38,371 nt of DNA from Stenotrophomonas geniculata ATCC 19374 = JCM 13324 (GTDB lineage Bacteria; Pseudomonadota; Gammaproteobacteria; Xanthomonadales; Xanthomonadaceae), in NCBI RefSeq assembly GCF_001431625.1, contig NZ_LLXT01000163.1, forward strand, positions 1 to 38,371, read 5' to 3'. The stretch's first letter is position 1, and every line of letters starts with the position of its first letter. A program made the position numbers and the translations under genes. The notes beneath the pieces were generated by a model. The model had not been told where the DNA came from. It did not search any database and worked only from the letters and a program-made list of their open reading frames with translations. Of the stretch, positions 33,230 to 38,371 are shown piece after piece.

Positions 33230-34425
33230 CGGGCTTCGTCGAGCAGCTGTTCGAGGCCGGCGGTTTCCGCAGTGTCGCTGAAGTGGCCGCCCTCAAGCCG
33301 TGCACGCACAAATGCCAGGCCATCCGCCGCCGCCGCATCCAGCGTGCCGCGGTGGTCGACCGGGTAGCGTCGGAACGCGACCGGCTCGCCTCGCAGGGCC
33401 AAGCCTGCGGCGTACAGCAGCGTGGTCAGATAGGGCACATCGCGGTCCGCGCTGCCATGGCCCAGCATCAGTGGTTGGCTGAAGCCGCGGCGCGGTACGC
33501 CGAGATAGTCGTACAGCACCGCCCAGATGCCCGGCACGCTGGTCAGCGGTGCAGTGAACATGCTGCCGATATCCGCACCGTCCAGGGTGGCGGCCAGTTC
33601 GCCCAGGCACTGCTCACGTGCCGCTGCCACGCGGGCGCGGCCGGTGTCGCTGAGGACGCGGTCGATCTGCGGCGCGACCTGCAGCAGGCCGTCGAGCAGA
33701 TACGCGTGATACGCGTTGACTGCACCGGGATTGGGGCTGCGGTTGTCCGGTTTCATCACCAGCGCGGTCAACTCCACTGCCGTGGGCGTACCGGTGGTGA
33801 AGCTGCCACGGTAGTGCAACGCCGGCCCTCCATGGGTGGGGGCGATGTGGCCTGCCGTGAGCGCGGCGGCGCCACCCTGCGAATGGCCGACCGATACCCA
33901 GCGCGGCGACAGCGCGTTGCCCAGGTACTGGCGGCTGGCTTTGACGAGGTCGATGGCGTTGCGCGCGGCAGTGCGCACATGCAGATAGGCATGGTCACCT
34001 GGACTGCCAAGGCCCTGGTAGTCCGCAGCGACCACCGCATAGCCCTGCGCCAGGAACTGATCGAGGAAGCGCCCGTCGCGTTGGGGTTGGTAGGGGCCGG
34101 ACACCGATGGCGCACAGCGATCCGCGATGCCCTGGGTGCCATGTGCCCAGGACACCACCGGCCAGCCGCCTGCAGGCGCCGCGCCGGCGGGCAGGTACAG
34201 CAGGCCGGTGCCTTCGGCCAGCTGGCCGCGATGATCCGGGGTGCGGTAGTGCAGCTTGTAGGCCTGCGCGGCCTTGGACGGCACCCATGACGCGCGATAG
34301 GGGGCAGCAGACAGCAGGTCGCCCGGTGCAACCGGTGCGGCGGCCAGGGGGTCCGGGGACAGCGCCAGCAGGGCAGTGGCGAGGAGGCCGGCGAGAGGGC
34401 GGAAACGGCGGGGTAGTGGGGTCAT
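33226..34425 (-). CDS. secreted alpha/beta hydrolase (secretory-lipase-like)
   Basis: A 399-residue exported hydrolase. Residues 1-30 form a signal peptide (TALLALSPDPLAAA). The fold resembles the secretory lipase family: an oxyanion region at VVSWAHGTQG, nucleophile Ser182 in GHSQGG, a likely acid in GHGSADRDVPY and a likely base in the VDHRG segment near residue 356. It probably hydrolyses esters or lipids in the periplasm or outside. I chose the ATG at 34425 because the signal peptide begins there; the open frame to 34587 adds no conserved sequence. The TAG stop codon belongs to a REP element. The gene is convergent with nadE. Confidence 0.87.
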   Translation of the reverse strand: MTPLPRRFRPLAGLLATALLALSPDPLAAAPVAPGDLLSAAPYRASWVPSKAAQAYKLHYRTPDHRGQLAEGTGLLYLPAGAAPAGGWPVVSWAHGTQGIADRCAPSVSGPYQPQRDGRFLDQFLAQGYAVVAADYQGLGSPGDHAYLHVRTAARNAIDLVKASRQYLGNALSPRWVSVGHSQGGAAALTAGHIAPTHGGPALHYRGSFTTGTPTAVELTALVMKPDNRSPNPGAVNAYHAYLLDGLLQVAPQIDRVLSDTGRARVAAAREQCLGELAATLDGADIGSMFTAPLTSVPGIWAVLYDYLGVPRRGFSQPLMLGHGSADRDVPYLTTLLYAAGLALRGEPVAFRRYPVDHRGTLDAAAADGLAFVRARLEGGHFSDTAETAGLEQLLDEAR

Positions 34426-34560
34426 GAGGCGCTCCTTCACGGCCGGGATGGCCGTTGCGCCGCAGTGTGGAGGGGCTCGCCCGCGCCGATTGGGACCGGC
34501 GTCGCATCCGCCGGGGATTCGTAGAATTCCTAGTGTCGTGGTCCATGGGCGCACGAGCCC

Positions 34561-34577
34561 TCCACGCATGGCGTGGA
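34561..34577. repeat. degenerate SMAG/REP core
   Basis: TCCACGC, ATG, GCGTGGA form a 7-bp stem with no GTAG head. It lies between the bamD terminator and the promoter side of the hydrolase gene. Confidence 0.7.
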
Positions 34578-34589
34578 TAACCGACAAAG

Positions 34590-34614
34590 AAAAGGCCCCT
34601 TGCGGGGCCTTTTT
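34590..34614 (-). terminator. rho-independent terminator of bamD
   Basis: AAAAGGCCCC pairs with GGGGCCTTTT around a 4-nt loop directly after the bamD stop codon (34616). Read on the minus strand, the stem is followed by TTTTCTTT. Confidence 0.9.
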
Positions 34615-34615
34615 C

Positions 34616-35503
34616 TTATTTCTTTTCCAGTCGCGCGTTGCGCTGGCCGGTGCTGGCGGACTTCTCGCCAGCGAACGGGTTCAGCTTGCGGATCATCCAC
34701 GGGTACTTCGGCCACTTGCCTTCCAGCCACGGGTGGTCCGGCTGGTTCAGCTGCAGGACGCGGCGGGCGTCGTCGGCCAGGGTCTTGTTGCCCAGGTGGG
34801 TGTAGGAATCGGCCAGGACGGCGACGGCGTCGTACTGGAACGCGCTCTGCGGGTAGGTTTCCAGCAGGTAGTTGGCGCGGCCGGCGGCCGAGACCCAGGC
34901 GCCGCGGCGCATGTAGTACAGGGCGTTGTCGAGCTCGTGCTGGGCGAACACGTCACGCAGCTCCAGCATGCGCTGGCGCGCATCGGCGGCGTACCGGCTG
35001 TTCGGGTAGCGGTCCACCACGATGTTGAAGTCCGAATACGCCTGGTGCGGGGTGGACAGATCGCGGCGGCTGGCATCCAGTGACCATACGCGACGAAGGA
35101 AAACCGTACTGCGATTGGAGTTGGCCAGGCCGCGCAGGTAGTACAGGTACGCGATGTTGCGATGGGTCGGGTAGGTACGGATGAAGCGGTCGATGCTGGA
35201 CACCGCGTCATCGTGCTTGCCGGCCTTGTACTGGGCGTAGGCGGTCTCGATCATCGCCTGCTCGGTATACGGACCGTACGGATACTGGGCCACCAGGCGG
35301 CGGAAGCTGGCTTCGGCGCCGCTCCAGTTGCCACCCTGCATCAGCTTGTGGCTCTTCTCGTACAACTGTTCGACCGGCGTCCCTTCATCGGGGCGATCGC
35401 CCTTCTTGGCACCACGGTGGCAGCCGGTGGCGGCGATGACCAGCACCAGCAGCAGGGCGGTGAGGCGGACGGGCGCGGAGAGCATGGCGGAGCGTCGGAT
35501 CAT
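34616..35503 (-). CDS. bamD: outer membrane assembly lipoprotein BamD
   Basis: BamD is an essential lipoprotein of the BAM complex, which folds beta-barrel proteins (such as the autotransporter at 3986) into the outer membrane. The 295-residue protein has a lipoprotein signal with the modified Cys28 (AATGC). It is followed by TPR-like helical repeats, e.g. YEKSHKLMQGGNWSGAEASF, AQYKAGKHDDAVSSIDRFIR and DFNIVVDRYPNSRYAADARQ. I chose the ATG at 35503, which puts the lipobox at a normal distance; ATG 35485 is possible. It is divergent from rluD, the conserved gamma-proteobacterial arrangement. Confidence 0.96.
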   Translation of the reverse strand: MIRRSAMLSAPVRLTALLLVLVIAATGCHRGAKKGDRPDEGTPVEQLYEKSHKLMQGGNWSGAEASFRRLVAQYPYGPYTEQAMIETAYAQYKAGKHDDAVSSIDRFIRTYPTHRNIAYLYYLRGLANSNRSTVFLRRVWSLDASRRDLSTPHQAYSDFNIVVDRYPNSRYAADARQRMLELRDVFAQHELDNALYYMRRGAWVSAAGRANYLLETYPQSAFQYDAVAVLADSYTHLGNKTLADDARRVLQLNQPDHPWLEGKWPKYPWMIRKLNPFAGEKSASTGQRNARLEKK

Positions 35504-35617
35504 GGGGTCGAGGCGGGACGCGGCTGGAATACGAAGGGTCGATGATAGCCTAGTGTCCTGTCCAGCGACTGAAACCGGCCGCCGGGACCCCAAAATTTCA
35601 AAGAATGCCCCCCTGCC

Positions 35618-36607
35618 ATGTCTGAACAACCCTCTGAATCGGCCCGCCAGGCCATCGTCCCCGACACCGCTGCCGGCCGCCGTTTCGACGCCGTCGTGGC
35701 CGAACTGTTCCCCGAATACTCGCGGTCGCGCCTGACCGAGTGGATCAAAGCCGGTGAGGTCCTGCTGGACGGCGCCCAGGTGCGTCCGCGCGATCCGCTG
35801 CGCGGCGGCGAGGTGGTGACCCTCAACGTGGTGCTGGAAACCCAGACCGACGCCCAGCCGGAGGACATCCCGCTGGACGTGCTGTTCGAGGACGAGCACC
35901 TGCTGGTGATCAACAAGCCGGTCGGCCTGGTGGTGCACCCGGGCGCCGGCAACCACAGCGGCACCCTGGTCAATGCCCTGCTGTTCCGCGACCCTTCGGT
36001 GGCGGTACTGCCGCGCGCGGGCATCGTGCACCGCCTGGACAAGGACACCAGCGGCGTGATGGTGGTGGCCAAGACTCTGGAAGCGCAGACCGCGCTGGTC
36101 GAGCAGTTGGCCGCACGCGACGTGCACCGCCAGTACCTGGCCATCGTGATGGGCGCGCTGGTGGCCGGCGGTACCGCTGATGCCCCGATCGACCGCCACC
36201 CGCGCGACCGCCTGAAGATGGCCGTGCGCGAGGACGGCAAGGAGGCGATCACCCATTACCGCCTGCGCGAGCGCTTCCGTGCGCACACCGCGCTGGAGTG
36301 CCGCCTGGAAACCGGCCGTACCCACCAGATCCGCGTGCATATGGCGCACGTGCGCCATCCGATCATCGGCGACCCGCTGTACGGCGGTGCATTGAAGCTG
36401 CCCAAGGGCGCCAGCGACGAGCTGGTGGCCGCGCTGCGCGGCTTCAAGCGCCAGGCCCTGCACGCCGAGACGCTGGAGTTCACGCACCCGATCACCGGTG
36501 AGCCGGTGCGCAACACCGCGCCGGTGCCGGACGACATGCTGCACCTGATGAAGGTGCTGCGCGAAGACAGCGAAGCCTTCGCCGCGCGCGAGCGGGACCG
36601 CTGGTGA
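35618..36607 (+). CDS. rluD: 23S rRNA pseudouridine(1911/1915/1917) synthase
   Basis: RluD makes the three pseudouridines of helix 69 of 23S rRNA, which matter for ribosome assembly and release. The 329-residue protein has an N-terminal S4 domain (about 20-80; [18 protein letters not shown]) and the RluA-type catalytic core with Asp141 in [14 protein letters not shown], then YLAIVMG and [12 protein letters not shown]. It is divergent from bamD, and its stop overlaps the pgeF start by one base (TGATG), so the two are coupled. Confidence 0.97.
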   Translation: MSEQPSESARQAIVPDTAAGRRFDAVVAELFPEYSRSRLTEWIKAGEVLLDGAQVRPRDPLRGGEVVTLNVVLETQTDAQPEDIPLDVLFEDEHLLVINKPVGLVVHPGAGNHSGTLVNALLFRDPSVAVLPRAGIVHRLDKDTSGVMVVAKTLEAQTALVEQLAARDVHRQYLAIVMGALVAGGTADAPIDRHPRDRLKMAVREDGKEAITHYRLRERFRAHTALECRLETGRTHQIRVHMAHVRHPIIGDPLYGGALKLPKGASDELVAALRGFKRQALHAETLEFTHPITGEPVRNTAPVPDDMLHLMKVLREDSEAFAARERDRW

Positions 36608-37377
36608 TGGACGCCGCGCTGCCCTTGCTGCAGGCGGACTGGCCGGCGCCTCCGGGCGTCCATGCGCTGACCACGCGCCGGCACGGTGCGGGCATCTCGC
36701 CGGCGCCGTTCGCGCAGTTCAACCTGGGCAACCGGCACGCGGCCGATGGTGACACCCCCGCCAACGTCGAGCACAACCGCCAGCTGCTGCAGCAGGGGTT
36801 GGCGCTGCCGTCGGCCCCGCACTGGCTGCGCCAGGTGCACAGCAGCACTGTGCTGCGCTTCAGCGCGCCGCCGGTGCCCGGCGCCAGCGAACCGGTGGCC
36901 GATGCCGCGGTGACCTCGGTGCCGGGCGTGGTGCTGGCGATCCTGACCGCCGACTGCCTGCCGGTGGTGTTCGCCGCCGCCGATGGCAGTGAGGTGGGCG
37001 CGGCCCACGCAGGCTGGCGTGGCCTGGCCGACGGTATGCTGGAGGCCACGGTGGCCGCCATGCAGACGCCGCCGGCGCAGCTGCGGGCCTGGCTGGGCCC
37101 GGCCGCAGGACCGGCCGACTACGAGATCGGCGAGGAGGTCTACCACGCCTTCGTCGGCCATGATCCGGCGGCCGAAGCGGCGTTCGTGGCGACGCGGCCG
37201 GGTCACTGGAAGGTCGATCTGTTCGCGCTGGCCCGCCAGCGCCTGCAGGCGGCGGGCATGGACCCGGCGCAGGTGCATGGCGGCACGGTGTCGACCATGG
37301 CCGATCCGGACCTGTATTCGCACCGGCGCGATCGTCGCACCGGGCGCATGGCAACCCTGGCCTGGATCGCGCCCTGA
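36607..37377 (+). CDS. pgeF: YfiH/PgeF family purine nucleoside phosphorylase / peptidoglycan editing factor
   Basis: A 256-residue laccase-domain protein (COG1496). Family members act as purine nucleoside phosphorylases or adenosine deaminases. E. coli YfiH/PgeF edits peptidoglycan precursors that carry serine in place of alanine. The metal site residues are visible: His in LRQVHSS, Cys in ILTADCLPV and His in GAAHAGWRGL. The ATG at 36607 shares one base with the rluD stop; a GTG one codon earlier (36604) is possible. The bamD/rluD/pgeF neighbourhood is conserved in gamma-proteobacteria. Confidence 0.93.
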   Translation: MDAALPLLQADWPAPPGVHALTTRRHGAGISPAPFAQFNLGNRHAADGDTPANVEHNRQLLQQGLALPSAPHWLRQVHSSTVLRFSAPPVPGASEPVADAAVTSVPGVVLAILTADCLPVVFAAADGSEVGAAHAGWRGLADGMLEATVAAMQTPPAQLRAWLGPAAGPADYEIGEEVYHAFVGHDPAAEAAFVATRPGHWKVDLFALARQRLQAAGMDPAQVHGGTVSTMADPDLYSHRRDRRTGRMATLAWIAP

Positions 37378-37397
37378 CCACTCCGCTGTTCGCACGT

Positions 37398-37904
37398 GTG
37401 CTGGGGCCGGCCTTCGCCACCCTGGCCGCGCCGGTGCAGGCGCTGCATGCCGCGCCGTTGCCATGCCGCTACGTGGGGCAGGCGCGCATCGTGAGGGGGT
37501 GGCACTGGCTGGTGCCGCTGCTGGCTGCGTTGGCACGGTTGCCAAAGGACGGAGACGCGCTGCCGACCGAAGTGGCGTTCAGGGCACACGGGCAGGGCGA
37601 GCAGTGGGCGCGGCGTTTTGGGCGCTGGCCGATGGTGTCGCGGCTGTGGGCGCATGAGGGATACCTGCGCGAGCAGTTGGGCGCGGTGCGCTTCGAATTT
37701 GATCTGCAGGCCCGCGAAGGTGGCATCGACTGGTCTGTGCGGCGGGTCTGGGCCTTCGGCCTGCTGCCGCTGCCGAGGCGCTGGTTTGGTGGCGTGCGTT
37801 GCCGCGAAGCCTGGCAGGGTGAGCGCTACACTTTCCTGGTCGATGTGACGCTGCCCTGGGTGGGAGCTCTGATCCGCTATGAAGGCTGGCTCGAACCGCA
37901 GTGA
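37398..37904 (+). CDS. DUF4166 domain protein
   Basis: A protein of about 168-176 residues that fits the DUF4166 family: an early RVLGPAF..VQALH segment, LREQLGAVRFEFDLQ in the middle and LIRYEGWL near the end. Its function is not known. The start is unsure. The GTG at 37398 is the first usual start codon, but the conserved LFARVLG stretch begins before it. A CTG at 37374 overlaps the pgeF stop (CTGA) and would give LTTPLFARVLG, as if an ATGA overlap had changed to CTGA. The 3' end overlaps the DCC gene by 26 nt, so pgeF and these two genes are probably cotranscribed. Confidence 0.8.
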   Translation: MLGPAFATLAAPVQALHAAPLPCRYVGQARIVRGWHWLVPLLAALARLPKDGDALPTEVAFRAHGQGEQWARRFGRWPMVSRLWAHEGYLREQLGAVRFEFDLQAREGGIDWSVRRVWAFGLLPLPRRWFGGVRCREAWQGERYTFLVDVTLPWVGALIRYEGWLEPQ

Positions 37905-38316
37905 GGCCGCCGCCGAGGTTGGCAGCGCGGTGATCGTATTCGATGGCGTATGCGCGCTGTGCAACCGCTGGGTGCGCTTCCTGCTGCGCTTCGACCGCAG
38001 GGGGCGCTATCGCTTTGCGGCGATGCAGGGGGAGCAGGGCAGCGCGATGCTGCGCGCGCACGGGCTGGACCCGCAGGACCCGATGTCGTTCCTGCTGCTG
38101 GACGCGCAGGGCGCCTGGACCGATACCGATGCGATCCTGCGCGTGCTGGCGGGGCTGGGCGGCGCCTGGCGTTTGAGCGGCGTGCTGCGGGCAGTGCCGC
38201 GCGGCTGGCGTGACACCGCGTATCGCGCGCTGGCACGCAACCGTTACCGCTGGTTCGGGCGGCATGACGCCTGTTACCTGCCCGCACCGGAGCAGGCCGC
38301 GCGGTTCCTGGATTGA
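37879..38316 (+). CDS. DCC-family (DUF393) thiol-disulfide oxidoreductase-like protein
   Basis: A 145-residue protein of the DUF393 family, named for its N-terminal Asp-x-x-Cys-x-x-Cys motif, seen here as FDGVCALCNRWVRFLL. These are small thioredoxin-like proteins of unknown substrate, assumed to be redox active in the cytoplasm. The C-terminal NRYRWFGRHDACYLP segment is also typical. It begins inside the DUF4166 gene (26-nt overlap), so translation is probably coupled. A long palindrome follows 18 nt after the stop codon. Confidence 0.92.
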   Translation: MKAGSNRSEAAAEVGSAVIVFDGVCALCNRWVRFLLRFDRRGRYRFAAMQGEQGSAMLRAHGLDPQDPMSFLLLDAQGAWTDTDAILRVLAGLGGAWRLSGVLRAVPRGWRDTAYRALARNRYRWFGRHDACYLPAPEQAARFLD

Positions 38317-38318
38317 AG

Positions 38319-38371
38319 AAAAAAGGGGACGGAGGGGATTAAGTCGTTTGTGCACAAACGACTTAATCCCC
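38319..38371 (+). repeat. long palindrome, cut by the window end
   Basis: Positions 38334-38371 form a perfect 38-bp palindrome centred on TGCA (GGGGATTAAGTCG arm). The left arm continues as AAAAAAGGGGACGGA from 38319. If the symmetry continues, the full element reaches about 38386 and ends in a T run. It may act as terminator of the pgeF operon and resembles a dispersed Xanthomonadaceae repeat that I recall from other genomes. Confidence 0.85.

Noticed and set aside
1..38371. CRISPR array or insertion sequence
   Set aside because: The repeated sequences are isolated palindromes without regular spacers, and no transposase or cas gene is present.

Overview
This 38.4 kb window is chromosomal DNA of high GC content, most likely from Stenotrophomonas (S. 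maltophilia complex, Xanthomonadaceae). The main reason is about fifteen short palindromes, many headed by GTAG, that match the SMAG/REP family known from S. maltophilia. The gene order pilS-pilR-pilB-pilA-pilC-pilD-coaE next to sucCD, and bamD-rluD-pgeF, also fits Xanthomonadaceae. No intact mobile element, rRNA or CRISPR array was seen.

Layout: 94-3778 (minus strand) is a probable operon thiS-thiG-trmB-SLC13 permease. A GDSL esterase autotransporter (3986-5839) and tRNA-Gly(CCC) (5968-6041) follow. Positions 6179-9768 are an accessory stretch next to the tRNA: a secreted protein made of four two-cysteine repeats, a DUF805 membrane protein, an orphan PoNi/DUF1911-type immunity protein and an unrecognised two-TM protein. 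Next come a thioesterase, rimK, a small secreted protein and a ColR/ColS-like two-component system (9878-14096), then a small unknown gene and a cluster of REP hairpins.

15126-28782 is a type IV pilus locus: coaE, pilD and pilC on the minus strand; pilA on the plus strand behind a good sigma-54 promoter; pilB on the plus strand; pilR and pilS on the minus strand. PilS-PilR is the expected activator of the pilA promoter, PilD processes PilA, and PilB and PilC power and assemble the pilus. Between pilA and pilB sits a foreign-looking cassette of four genes (18739-23760): a polytopic GT-C-like protein with strikingly low GC, a GtrA-like protein, a UDP-galactopyranose-mutase-like flavoprotein and a GalE-type epimerase. 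The first three overlap by ATGA. I infer that it makes and transfers a sugar, possibly onto pilin or another surface acceptor. This is the best candidate here for an undescribed system.

29188-33112 holds sucC, sucD and nadE. 33226-38316 holds a secreted lipase-like alpha/beta hydrolase, bamD, rluD, pgeF, a DUF4166 protein and a DCC (DUF393) protein. The window ends inside a long perfect palindrome. A recurring theme is that REP elements sit on or just after stop codons, and in three genes the stop codon itself is part of the REP head.
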